Positions 40,051 to 49,152 of a stretch of 64,000 nucleotides of DNA are shown piece by piece (the first letter of the stretch is position 1; every line of letters starts with the position of its first letter). Position numbers and translations under genes: made by a program. Source of the DNA: JADGRB01 sp963835825 (GTDB taxonomy: Bacteria > Myxococcota_A > Polyangia > Fen-1088); the NCBI GenBank assembly GCA_963835825.1, contig CAWIGZ010000002.1, positions 186,001 to 250,000 on the forward strand, written 5' to 3'. The notes under the pieces were generated by a model. That model searched no databases, was not told the origin of the DNA, and was given only the letters and a program-made list of their open reading frames with translations.

Positions 40051-40730
40051 GTCCGATACGGCGGGCTGACGGAAGATGTTGCGAGGGCTCTGCAGAGCCT
40101 CCGAACGGCCTGGGCCGGGTCGATCGCCGACATCACCGGACGGATGCAGGCGAGGCCCCGTGCGCCCGCCGCGAGCACCTCCGGGACGTCGGCCGCGTCG
40201 ACTCCGCCCAGCGCCAATAAAGGAAGACCGAGCCGCGCAGCCTCGGCCAGCGCGCCGAGGCCGAGGGGCGGGCCGTAGGCGCGCTTGGACGGCGTGTCGC
40301 GGATGGGCCCGAAGACGGCGAACGCGACCCGCGCCCGGTCATCGCGCGCCGCGCGCACGTCAGCCACGCCGTGCGTCGACACGGCGATCTCCAGCGCCGG
40401 CGCGATCGCGCGCGCCTCGGCCGGGCTCAGCGACGTCCCGCCCAGGTGGACGCCGTCCGCGCCGACCGCCAGCGCGACGTCGATCCGGTCGTTGACGAAG
40501 AGGCGCGCGCCGGCCGCGGCGGTGGTGGCGCGCAGCGCGCGGCCGAGGTCGACCAGCGCCCGCCCGTCGAGATCCTTTTCCCGGAGCTGCACCGCGATCT
40601 CCCCTGGGTCGAGCTCGCTGGCCCCGATGCCGCTCAGCGCGGCGGCCACGACCTCCACCAGGGCCCGCCCGCCGGTCGCCTTCCGGTCGGTGATCAAATA
40701 CAGGCGCGGCGCGACGAAAGCGCGGGTCAA
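40047..40730 (-). CDS. thiE: Thiamine-phosphate synthase
   Basis: A 227-residue enzyme that joins HMP pyrophosphate and the thiazole phosphate to form thiamine phosphate. Motifs seen: LYLITDRK at the N-terminus, VQLREKDLDGR, LFVNDRIDVALAVGADGVHLGG, the phosphate loop region VAFAVFGPIRDTPSKRAYGPPLG, and PLLALGGVDAADVPEVLAAGARG. The usual Gly/Thr-rich pyrophosphate loop is FGPI-x-DTPSK, normal for the family. It lies 12 bases after the thiS-thiG fusion and is surely in its operon. No TPP riboswitch fits upstream. Confidence 0.93.
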   Translation of the reverse strand: MTRAFVAPRLYLITDRKATGGRALVEVVAAALSGIGASELDPGEIAVQLREKDLDGRALVDLGRALRATTAAAGARLFVNDRIDVALAVGADGVHLGGTSLSPAEARAIAPALEIAVSTHGVADVRAARDDRARVAFAVFGPIRDTPSKRAYGPPLGLGALAEAARLGLPLLALGGVDAADVPEVLAAGARGLACIRPVMSAIDPAQAVRRLCRALATSSVSPPYRT

Positions 40731-40742
40731 ATCGAACGCCGT

Positions 40743-41756
40743 TTACTGTAGGAGGCCGTCGACCGGCGACGAGGCGGTCGCGTAGAGCTTGCGCGGGATG
40801 CGGCCGGCGCGGAAGGCGCGGCGTCCGGCGATGACCGCGTCGCGCATCGCCTCGGCCATCATCAAAGGATCGCGCGCGCCGGCGATGGCGGTGTTCATGA
40901 GGACGCCGGCGCAGCCCAGCTCCATCGCCACCGCGGCGTCGGAGGCGGTGCCGACGCCCGCGTCGACGATGATCGGCACCTTGGCGTGCTCGAGGATGAT
41001 GCGGAGGTTGTAGGGGTTGCGGATGCCGAGCCCCGAACCGATGGGCGCCGCCAGCGGCATCACCGCCGCGCAGCCGACGTCCTCCAGCTTCCGGGCCAGG
41101 ACCGGATCGTCCATGCAGTAAGGGAGAACGGTGAACCCTTCCTTGACCAGGATGCGCGCCGCCTCCAGCGTGGCCACGCCGTCGGGGAACAGCGTCCGCT
41201 CGTCGCCGATGACCTCCAGCTTGACGAGATCGGCGATCCCCAGCTCGCGCGCCAGCCGGCAGGTGCGGATCGCCTCCTCGGCGGTGTAGCAGCCGGCGGT
41301 GTTGGGGAGGATCGTCTGCCGCTTGCGATCGATGGTGTCGAGGACGTTCGGCTTTCCGGGCGTGAGGTCGACCCGGCGGAGCGCGACGGTGACAATCTCG
41401 GCGCCCGAGAGGCGGATGGCCTCGCGCCCCTCCTCGAGCGTCCGGTACTTGCCGGTACCGACGAGCAGGCGGGAGTGGAACTTGCGGCCGCCGAGGATGA
41501 GCACGTCCTCGTCGGCGGCTTCGGACCCGGCATCGGAGCCACCGCCCGAGCCGCCACCAACGAACGCCACGATCTCGATCTTGTCGCCGTCGGCCAGCGC
41601 CGCCTCGGTCCAGGTCTTGCGCGGGACGACGTCCTCGTTCCGCTCGACCGCCACCCGGGCCGGGTCGACGCCCATGGCCGCCAGCAGGCCCGAAACCGTG
41701 GTCCCGGGCGCCGCCGCCCGCTTCTCGCCGTTGACCGTCAAGCGCAGCTCGTTCAT
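40743..41756 (-). CDS. thiG: ThiS-ThiG fusion: sulfur carrier protein and thiazole synthase
   Basis: A 337-residue two-domain protein of the thiamine thiazole branch. Residues 1-68 are a ThiS ubiquitin-like domain (LRLTVNGEKRAAAPG, DKIEIVAFVGGG). Residues 84-330 are ThiG (VLILGGRKFHSRLLVGTGKY), with the Schiff-base Lys in DLVKLEVIGD and the DXP-binding ends VPIIVDAGVGTASDAAVAMELG and GVLMNTAIAGA. Free ThiS must expose a C-terminal Gly-Gly for adenylation and sulfur loading; here the GG (67-68) runs into a Gly/Ser/Asp linker. Activity as a carrier would need cleavage, or another ThiS elsewhere. It starts 32 bases from the divergent nrdR. Confidence 0.92.
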   Translation of the reverse strand: MNELRLTVNGEKRAAAPGTTVSGLLAAMGVDPARVAVERNEDVVPRKTWTEAALADGDKIEIVAFVGGGSGGGSDAGSEAADEDVLILGGRKFHSRLLVGTGKYRTLEEGREAIRLSGAEIVTVALRRVDLTPGKPNVLDTIDRKRQTILPNTAGCYTAEEAIRTCRLARELGIADLVKLEVIGDERTLFPDGVATLEAARILVKEGFTVLPYCMDDPVLARKLEDVGCAAVMPLAAPIGSGLGIRNPYNLRIILEHAKVPIIVDAGVGTASDAAVAMELGCAGVLMNTAIAGARDPLMMAEAMRDAVIAGRRAFRAGRIPRKLYATASSPVDGLLQ

Positions 41757-41788
41757 CTGTGGTAGCGAAGCATAACCCGAAGCCGCCC

Positions 41789-42250
41789 ATGCGTTGCCCC
41801 TTCTGCGCCGCCATCGAAGACAAGGTCGTCGACACCCGTCCGTCCGACGGTGACCAGGTCATCCGCCGCCGCCGGGAGTGCATCTCCTGCGGCCGCCGCT
41901 TCACCACCTACGAGCGCATCGACGAGATCCTGCCGCTGGTGATCAAGAAGGACGGGCGGCGCGAGCCGTTCGACCGGGCCAAGATCCTGAGCGGTCTCAA
42001 GAAGGCCTGCTCGAAGCGGCCGGTGCCGGTCGAGGTGATGGAGAGCGCCGCCGACAAGATCGAGCGCGCGCTGGAGGCGGGCGACAAGGAGATCCCCTCG
42101 TCGCGGATCGGCGACGCGGTGATGGACGCGCTGCGCGACATCGACGACGTCGCCTACGTCCGGTTCGCCTCGGTCTACCGGTCATTTCGAGATGTGAACG
42201 AGCTCATGAACGAGCTCAAGAGCCTGGTCGACAACAAAGGAAGGAAGTGA
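41789..42250 (+). CDS. nrdR: Transcriptional repressor NrdR
   Basis: A 153-residue repressor of ribonucleotide reductase genes that senses ATP/dATP. The zinc ribbon is complete (MRCPFC near residues 1-6 and CISCGRR at 31-37), followed by the ATP-cone domain (LPLVIKKDGRREPFDRAKILSGLKKACSKRPV). ATG 41789 is chosen because all NrdR proteins start M-[RK]-C-P-x-C; an in-frame GTG at 41759 exists. As in many bacteria it leads directly into ribD, overlapping it by four bases. Confidence 0.94.
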   Translation: MRCPFCAAIEDKVVDTRPSDGDQVIRRRRECISCGRRFTTYERIDEILPLVIKKDGRREPFDRAKILSGLKKACSKRPVPVEVMESAADKIERALEAGDKEIPSSRIGDAVMDALRDIDDVAYVRFASVYRSFRDVNELMNELKSLVDNKGRK

Positions 42251-43344
42251 AACAGGAAGTGAAGCTCTCCGCGGCGGACGCGCGGTTCATGCGGCGGGCG
42301 CTGGCGCTGGCGGAGCGGGGCCGGGGGACGACGCAGCCGAACCCGGTGGTCGGCGCGGTGATCGTCCGCGGCGGTCGGATCGTCGCCGAGGGTTTTCACC
42401 GGAAGGCCGGCGAGGCGCACGCCGAGGTGAACGCGCTGGGGCAGCTCCGCGGCAGCGCCCGCGGCACGACCCTGTACGTGACGCTGGAGCCCTGCGACCA
42501 CACCGGGCGCACGGGGCCCTGCACCGACGTCATCATCGCCGCGCGGCCCGCCCGGGTGGTGGTCGGCTGCCGCGACCCGAACCCCATCGTCGACGGGCGG
42601 GGGCTGGCCCGGCTGCGGCGTGCCGGGATCCGCGTCGACGTCGGGTGTCTGGAGGATGAAGCGCGGGCGGCCATCCGCGCCTATTCGGTCTGGGTGCGCG
42701 AAAGGCGGCCCCTGGTGACGTTGAAGGCGGCCGCCACGCTGGACGGGTTCATCGCCCCCAAGGCGACGACGAAGGCGGCGACGAAGACGAAGACGTCTCG
42801 CGCCGGGCGCGCGCCGATCTGGATCACCAGCCCTGCAGCGCGGGCGGTCGCGCACGAGCTGCGCGCCGCGCACGACGCCGTCCTGGTCGGCGCCGGGACG
42901 GTCCGCGCCGACGACCCGCGCCTGACCGTGCGGGACGGCAAGCGCCGCCCGGTCCGGCAACCGCTGCGGGTGGTGCTGGCGGGGCGACAGCCGTTGCCGC
43001 CGGACGCCCAGATCTTCGACGCCGAGGCGGCGACGTTGACCATCGACGATCCGCGCGGGCGGGTGGCGCCGGCGCGCGCGCTCAAGCTGCTGGCGGCGCG
43101 GGGCGTGCAGTCGGTGCTGGTCGAGGGGGGCGCGGCGATCGCCGGCGCCTTCATCAAGGCCGGGCTGGTCGATCGGATCGCGCTGTTCGTCGCGCCCAAG
43201 CTCCTGGGCGGCGGGGTGAGCATCTCGGCCGGGGCCGATCTGCCAGTGGCCCGCGCGCTGCGTCTGGGGCCCATTTCGGTCCAGCACGTCGGGCCGGATC
43301 TCCTGCTCACCGCCGACGTCGACCGGGTCGATCACCGGCGATGA
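42247..43344 (+). CDS. ribD: Riboflavin biosynthesis deaminase/reductase RibD
   Basis: A 365-residue bifunctional enzyme for the second and third steps of riboflavin synthesis. The deaminase half has FMRRALALAERGRGTTQPNPVVGAV, the zinc ligands in HAEVNAL and LEPCDHTGRTGPC. The reductase half (from about residue 150) has LVTLKAAATLDGFIA, the NADPH-binding AVLVGAGTVRADDPRLTVR and VLVEGGAAIAGAFI. A short Lys/Thr-rich insert (TTKAATKTKTSRAG) lies between SLDG and the GxWI-like motif. GTG 42247 overlaps the nrdR stop; GTG 42259 is an alternative. Confidence 0.93.
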   Translation: MKQEVKLSAADARFMRRALALAERGRGTTQPNPVVGAVIVRGGRIVAEGFHRKAGEAHAEVNALGQLRGSARGTTLYVTLEPCDHTGRTGPCTDVIIAARPARVVVGCRDPNPIVDGRGLARLRRAGIRVDVGCLEDEARAAIRAYSVWVRERRPLVTLKAAATLDGFIAPKATTKAATKTKTSRAGRAPIWITSPAARAVAHELRAAHDAVLVGAGTVRADDPRLTVRDGKRRPVRQPLRVVLAGRQPLPPDAQIFDAEAATLTIDDPRGRVAPARALKLLAARGVQSVLVEGGAAIAGAFIKAGLVDRIALFVAPKLLGGGVSISAGADLPVARALRLGPISVQHVGPDLLLTADVDRVDHRR

Positions 43345-43363
43345 TGGTGCGCCGTCCAAACGA

Positions 43364-43430
43364 GGGAACCCTGAGAGGGTTCCCACACCCTCCCGCGACG
43401 GATTCCGTTCGGCAGAGCCGATCGGAATCC
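43364..43430 (+). promoter_or_regulatory. Two strong hairpins in the ribD-ribE gap
   Basis: Hairpin 1 is a perfect 9-bp stem GGGAACCCT/AGGGTTCCC (43364-43384) with loop GAG. Hairpin 2 (43400-43430) is an 8-bp stem GGATTCCG/CGGAATCC plus a 5-bp TCGGC/GCCGA stem with one internal T-T mismatch and loop AGA. Neither is followed by a T-run, so they are not classic terminators. They may process the message, attenuate it, or bind a regulator. No FMN riboswitch core is present. Confidence 0.5.
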
Positions 43431-43459
43431 ACGCGAATGCTATAGTCTCCGACGGTTTC

Positions 43460-44150
43460 ATGTTCACCGGCATCGTCGAATCCATGGGCACGGTCGAGTC
43501 GATCGCGCGGGCAGAGCCCGAGCGGGCGGCGGCCCGTCTGACCGTCTCCACCGGGCTCGAGCTCTCGTCGCTGACGCTCGGCGCCAGCATCGCCGTCGAC
43601 GGCGTCTGCCTCACCGTCGTCGAGCTCGATCTCCCCCGCCGGCGCTTCGCCGCCGATCTCGGCCCGGAGACGCTGATGCTCACCACGCTGGGCAACCTCG
43701 ACCCGGGGACCCGCGTCCACCTCGAGCGCCCGCTGCGTCTCGGCGATCCGCTGGGCGGACACCTGGTCGCCGGGCACGTCGACGCCGTCGGTCTGGTCGT
43801 CGCGCGGCGGGAGAACGGCTCGGCGCTGGAACTGGAGATCTCCGTCCCTTCCAACGTCGCGCGCGCGATCGCCCCCAAGGGCTCGATCGCCGTCGACGGC
43901 GTCAGCCTCACGATCAATGCGCTGGCCGACATGGCGGGGGCGGCGATCTTCAGCGTCACGCTGATCCCGCACACGCTGTCCGTCACCAAGCTGGGCGGCA
44001 AGGCCATCGGCGCCGCGGTGAACATCGAGACCGATCTCATCGCCAAGCACGTCGAGCGCCTGGTCGGACCGTACGTCGCGCAAGGTGGAGCGCCGGACGC
44101 CCCCGGGCAGACGCCGGCCCGCCCGATGTCGATCGAAACCTTGAAGAGGT

Positions 44151-44167
<17 letters not shown>
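43460..44167 (+). CDS. ribE: Riboflavin synthase alpha chain
   Basis: A 235-residue enzyme that dismutates two lumazine molecules into riboflavin. The two internally similar barrels are visible: MFTGIVESMGTVESI with SIAVDGVCLTVV and PLRLGDPLGGHLVAGHVDAVG; then SVPSNVARAIAPKGSIAVDGVSLTIN and FSVTLIPHTLSVTKLG. The C-terminal NIETDLIAKHVERLV is conserved, followed by a 35-residue tail. ATG 43460 is the family start. It ends 17 bases inside the ribBA gene. Confidence 0.94.
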
Positions 44168-45349
<1,182 letters not shown>

Positions 45350-45353
<4 letters not shown>

Positions 45354-45928
45354 GCCAGGCGGAGAGCAAGGCGTCGTCCTACGGCAAGGCGTGGTCCGGC
45401 GTCTCGCACGAGGGTGCGCAGAAGACCAACGGACGGCGGTTCGCGCTGGTGGCGGCGCGGTTCAACGACGCCATCGTCGGCCGGCTGCTCGACGGCGCGC
45501 GCCAGGCGCTGCGCGAGGCGGGCGCCGCCGACGGCGACGTCGAGCTGTTTCGCTGCCCGGGGGCGATGGAGCTGGCTGGCCTCGCTCGCCGGCTGGCAGA
45601 GGGCGGCCGCTTCGACGGCATCGTCTGCCTGGGCGCCGTGGTCCGGGGCGGCACCCCGCACTTCGATCTGGTCGCCGGCGAATCGGCGCGCGCCATCGGC
45701 GCGCTGGCGGCCGAGGGGCGCCTACCGGTCGCCTTCGGCGTGCTGGCCTGCGACACCATGGCGCAGGCGCTCGAGCGCTCGGGCGCCGACAAGAAGGACA
45801 ACCGGGGCTACGACGCCGCGATGGTCGCGGTGGAGATGGCCGATCTCTACGCGCGCCTCGAGGTCGGCATCGAAATCGGCTCTGGCCCGAACATTCCGCT
45901 CCCTCCTCAAATGAAAGCCGGCACCTGA
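45350..45928 (+). CDS. ribH: 6,7-dimethyl-8-ribityllumazine synthase
   Basis: A 192-residue enzyme that condenses the pyrimidine and butanone phosphate precursors into lumazine. Motifs: RRFALVAARFNDAIVGRLLDGA, FRCPGAMELAGLARRLA, the active-site loop GAVVRGGTPHFDLVAGE with catalytic His, and PVAFGVLACDTMAQALER. An extra N-terminal 25 residues precede the conserved core. GTG 45350 overlaps the ribBA stop; the stop overlaps the nusB ATG (TGATG). Confidence 0.93.
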
Positions 45929-46392
45929 TGGTTGGTCCCCGTCGCAGATCGCGCGAGGTCGCGCTGCAGATCCTGCACCAGATGGACGTGGGGGGAGATC
46001 CCCACCTCGAGCCGGGCCAGATGATCTCTCGCTACTTCGCCCATCTGGCGTCGGAGAACGCGCCGGTGTCCGACGACGACCAGCAAGGCGACGTCGCCAC
46101 CCTCGTCGATCGCCAGCTCGTCGACGAGCTGGTGCGCGGCGTCTCCGATCACCGCGCCGAGATCGACGCCCGCCTGACGGTCCTGTCGCGCAACTGGCGG
46201 CTGGAACGGATGGGGATCGTCGAGCGCAACGTCATCCGCATCGCGCTCTTCGAGCTCAGCCACGCCCCCAACGTCCCGACCCCGGTCATCCTCAACGAGG
46301 CCGTCGAGCTCTGCAAGCGCTACGGCACCGCGGAAGGGGTTGCCTTCGTCAACGGGCTCCTCGACCGCGCGGCCACCGAGCTCGGCCGGTAG
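45928..46392 (+). CDS. nusB: Transcription antitermination factor NusB
   Basis: A 154-residue protein that, with S10/NusE, binds boxA to prevent early termination of rRNA transcripts. The RNA-binding N-terminus RRRSREVALQILHQMDV and the C-terminal core RNVIRIALFELSHAPNVPTPVILNEAVELCKRYGTAEGVAFVNGLLDRAA are typical. The link ribH-nusB is a common bacterial gene order. It is the last gene of the run; 107 bases follow before the Rieske gene. Confidence 0.94.
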   Translation: MVGPRRRSREVALQILHQMDVGGDPHLEPGQMISRYFAHLASENAPVSDDDQQGDVATLVDRQLVDELVRGVSDHRAEIDARLTVLSRNWRLERMGIVERNVIRIALFELSHAPNVPTPVILNEAVELCKRYGTAEGVAFVNGLLDRAATELGR

Positions 46393-46499
46393 CCCGCTCG
46401 CCAGGCGACGCGTCCCGGCACCCCGCGAGACCTGAGGGGTAGCGCCCAAGGGCTCGGGTTGTGGCCGCCGGGCGGCGCTGATAAATTTCCGGTTCCTAG

Positions 46500-46826
46500 A
46501 TGAACGACCTCAAACGCCTTGGAGAGCTGGCGGACCTCGAGCCCCACGGCCAGTTCTCGAAGTGGATCGAGGGGCACGACATTCTCGTCTATCGCCTCGA
46601 CGGCGAGATCAAGGCGATCAGCAACATCTGCCGCCACTTCGGCGGGCCGATCGGCTACCACAAGATGAAGAACGGCGTCTTCACCTGTCTTTGGCACTGC
46701 TACCAGTTCTCCGCCAAGGACGGCGCCTGCCTGACGAATCCCAAGCTGGGCAGCCGTCCGTACAAGGTCGAGGTGCGCGACGGTGCCATCTGGGTGCAAC
46801 TGGTCGAGAACCCCGGAGGGACCTAA
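46500..46826 (+). CDS. Rieske [2Fe-2S] protein, electron-entry half of a split oxygenase
   Basis: A 108-residue soluble protein that is just one Rieske domain. The cluster ligands are C44-x-H46 and C63-x2-H66 (CRHFGG and CLWHCYQF), with 16 residues between the pairs, as in Rieske ferredoxins and the N-terminal domain of ring-hydroxylating oxygenases. No signal peptide is seen, so it acts in the cytoplasm. Its stop is followed after two bases by the gene for the catalytic half, which has its own ribosome-binding site. A free Rieske ferredoxin is the alternative reading. Confidence 0.85.
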   Translation: MNDLKRLGELADLEPHGQFSKWIEGHDILVYRLDGEIKAISNICRHFGGPIGYHKMKNGVFTCLWHCYQFSAKDGACLTNPKLGSRPYKVEVRDGAIWVQLVENPGGT

Positions 46827-46828
46827 CC

Positions 46829-47479
46829 ATGACCGTGCTTTATTCGCGTTGTGAGAAGGAGATGGACTGCTCGAAGGAGGTGGTGATCTGGAACTACTTC
46901 GACCACGAGCACGTCGTCGGCACGCACTACAAGTACTACAACAAGTTCAACATCGTCGCCGAGAAGGACGACTGGACGCTGGTCGAGCGCTTCTACAGGC
47001 TGCCGATCATCGGCCTCAAGACGTCCTCGTACGGGTTCATGTACATGGAGAACCCGAACCTCATTCGCTCGATCCAGTTCGGGAAGATCGGCCTGGTCCT
47101 CGATCAGATGATCCACCTCACCGACATCGGCCGCGACCGCTGCCTGGTGGCGACGGAGTACCGGCTGAAGGCGCCGTTCTTCTTCAAGCTGTTGGCGCCT
47201 CTGTGGAAGCGGATCACCGACCGCTGGTTCATCAACACCTGGGACGAGGACGCGCCGATGCGGCTGCGCCGCCAGCAGGTCTGGAACCTCGGCTTCCGCG
47301 ACTTCGTGGGGATCGACTACGTCAACCAGAAGAAGCCGCAACCGGAGGGCGTCCCCTCCGCGCGCCCCTATCCGGTGCAGCTGCCGGTCCCCAAGACCAA
47401 GGGTCGCAAGGACGGGGAATACGAGCGCCCATTCGCCACCAGCGTCGAGGTCGGTTACCCGAAGCCCGAGCGGGCCTAG
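46829..47479 (+). CDS. Rieske non-heme iron oxygenase catalytic domain, stand-alone
   Basis: A 216-residue protein that carries the mononuclear-iron site of Rieske oxygenases: N22, D25, H28 and H33 in WNYFDHEHVVGTH, matching N-x2-D-x2-H-x4-H. A likely third ligand carboxylate lies in TWDEDAPM (D139-D141), close to the family's late acidic motif. It has no Rieske cluster of its own; that is in the gene two bases upstream, in another frame. GGAGGG lies about eight bases before ATG 46829, so separate translation is real rather than a sequencing artefact. The substrate is unknown; no reductase gene is adjacent. Confidence 0.75.
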   Translation: MTVLYSRCEKEMDCSKEVVIWNYFDHEHVVGTHYKYYNKFNIVAEKDDWTLVERFYRLPIIGLKTSSYGFMYMENPNLIRSIQFGKIGLVLDQMIHLTDIGRDRCLVATEYRLKAPFFFKLLAPLWKRITDRWFINTWDEDAPMRLRRQQVWNLGFRDFVGIDYVNQKKPQPEGVPSARPYPVQLPVPKTKGRKDGEYERPFATSVEVGYPKPERA

Positions 47480-47516
47480 CCGGCCGACCGGCCCGACGCC
47501 CGCAGGGAAGCCCACC

Positions 47517-48443
47517 GTGACGACCGGCGCCTGTCCGCTCTGTTCGTCGACGGCGTTCGAACCGCTGCACGCGCGCGTCCGCGACTTCGAGCACGGGCTG
47601 CCGAACGAGACCGATTTCGTCATCTGCCGCGGCTGCGGTCTGGTGCTTCAAGCGCCGCAGCCGGCGCTGGCGGCGCTGCTGTCGTTCTACCCCGACGACT
47701 ACCGGCCGCACGTGTCCGGCACGGCGGCGGGCGGCGGCGGGGGCGCGCTCGGGTGGCTGAAGGGGATCCAGTCGCGCCTGCTGGTGTCGCGCTACGTCCG
47801 CTGGCTGCCGGCCGACCGCGCCGCCAGCATCGCCGACGTCGGCTGCGGCAGCGGGCAGTTTCTGCGCGCGCTGGCCGCCGCGGGCTACAGCAACCTGACC
47901 GGCGTCGACCGCAACCCGCGCCTGGGGGCGGGATTCGAGGGGACGCCGATCCGTTTCGCCGCGCGCGAGCTCGAGCCCGACTTCGAGCTCGGCGGGCGGT
48001 ACCACACGATCGTCATGAACTACGTCCTCGAGCACTTTCTGGATCCGCTGGGTGTGCTCGCCGGCTGCCGGGCGGCGCTCGAGCCCGGCGGCCGCCTGGT
48101 GGTCATGACCCCCAACGTCGACGCCTGGGCGCATCGCCTGTTCGGACGGAGCTGGTCGGGCCTGCACGCCCCCCGCCACACGCACCTCTTCAACCCGCGC
48201 ACGCTGGCGCGCGCCGCCGAGAAGGCCGGATTCGCCAAGGCCAGCGTCGAGACGGCGTTCGTCACCGATCCGGCCAGCTGGGCGTTCTCGTTTCAGAACC
48301 GGGTCCGCGCGCGGGCGACGGGCGGCGTGGCGCGCGGGACCTCCTGGTACGCGCTCGCTTCGCTCCCGCTGTGGGCGCCGTTCGCGCTCGTCGAGCGTCT
48401 GGCGGGGCGGGGCGGCTCGATCGTGATGGTCGCCGCGACCTGA
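47517..48443 (+). CDS. SAM-dependent methyltransferase with N-terminal zinc-binding motif
   Basis: A 308-residue protein. Residues 6-45 hold a CPLC...CRGC zinc-ribbon-like motif of the kind seen in sugar C-methyltransferase-like and FkbM/Methyltransf_23 proteins. The SAM fold starts ASIADVGCGSGQFLRALAAAG, followed by GVDRNPRLG, the acidic loop and YVLEHFLDPLGVLAGCRAAL and LEPGGRLVVMTPN. The C-terminal HAPRHTHLFNPRTLARAAEKAGF is typical of methyltransferases acting on saccharide or lipid-linked substrates. GTG 47517 has AGGGAAG upstream. It follows the oxygenase pair by 37 bases. Confidence 0.8.
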   Translation: MTTGACPLCSSTAFEPLHARVRDFEHGLPNETDFVICRGCGLVLQAPQPALAALLSFYPDDYRPHVSGTAAGGGGGALGWLKGIQSRLLVSRYVRWLPADRAASIADVGCGSGQFLRALAAAGYSNLTGVDRNPRLGAGFEGTPIRFAARELEPDFELGGRYHTIVMNYVLEHFLDPLGVLAGCRAALEPGGRLVVMTPNVDAWAHRLFGRSWSGLHAPRHTHLFNPRTLARAAEKAGFAKASVETAFVTDPASWAFSFQNRVRARATGGVARGTSWYALASLPLWAPFALVERLAGRGGSIVMVAAT

Positions 48444-48504
48444 CGTCCTGTCGTCCAGCTTGCGTCTCCGCTCCACGTCGCCAGGTTCACGATGGGGGTG
48501 CGAC

Positions 48505-48954
48505 ATGATGGGTTTCAAGAAACTGGGACTTGCAGGAGCTCTGGCGAGCACGCTCGCGCTCGGCGGGGCCTGCTCCACCACAAACGACATGCTCGGCCGG
48601 AATCAACAGACCTGGACGATGCGCACGGCCAGCGAGGCGCAGGCCGCGCAGGGCAAAGTTCAGGTGGCGACCGACGAGAAGGGGAATCGGGATCTGAAGG
48701 TCGAGGTGAAGCACATCGCGCCAGCGGACGCGGTGTTCTCGGGGACAAACAAGTACGTCGTCTGGCTTAAGCCGGACAACGGGCCGCCACAGAACATCGG
48801 CGTGCTCTCGCCGGACAAGAACCTGAACGCGAAGCTCGAGACGAAGACCTCCTTCACGGCGTTCACCGTGCTGGTGACGGCGGAGTCGTCCGCGCAGCCG
48901 ACGCGCCCGAGCGGCCACGAGATCATGAGCGCCGACGTCAACGTCGCGTCGTAA
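48505..48954 (+). CDS. Putative lipoprotein
   Basis: A 149-residue lipoprotein. ATG 48505 (or 48508) with a G-rich site upstream starts a signal peptide with lipobox LGGAC. The mature protein has the pattern QGKVQVATDEKGNRDLKVEVKHIAPADAVFSGTNKYVVWLKP, a beta-rich domain similar to small envelope proteins of unknown role found in Myxococcota, then FTAFTVLVTAE. No partner is apparent. Confidence 0.65.
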   Translation: MMGFKKLGLAGALASTLALGGACSTTNDMLGRNQQTWTMRTASEAQAAQGKVQVATDEKGNRDLKVEVKHIAPADAVFSGTNKYVVWLKPDNGPPQNIGVLSPDKNLNAKLETKTSFTAFTVLVTAESSAQPTRPSGHEIMSADVNVAS

Positions 48955-49152
48955 ACCGCCGCGGTGCAATCAGCGGGGCCGATGCCCGTCCGATCGGGCG
49001 GAGCGTCGGCGCCTGCGTCACGCACCAATCGCGCGTGTGTCTGCGTTTGGGCGATCTCTTCTCGGTTCCTGCGGATCGTCAGCCGCGGCGCTGAAGTGTC
49101 ACTCGCTGTCCGCCGCCTCAATTCTCCGGCAGAAGCGCCGATTGAATTGGCC

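Noticed and set aside
41757..41788. TPP riboswitch before the thiS-thiG fusion
   Set aside because: Only 32 bases separate it from the divergent nrdR start, too short for a TPP riboswitch.
43345..43460. FMN riboswitch before ribE
   Set aside because: The conserved RFN core sequences (AGGGTGAAATTCCC-like and the downstream conserved helices) are missing; only two simple hairpins are present.
46500..47479. Sequencing error splitting one Rieske oxygenase
   Set aside because: Neighbouring genes from 32 to 55 kb show no indels, the second gene has its own ribosome-binding site, and each ORF begins and ends at natural domain borders; still listed as the main test in the finding.
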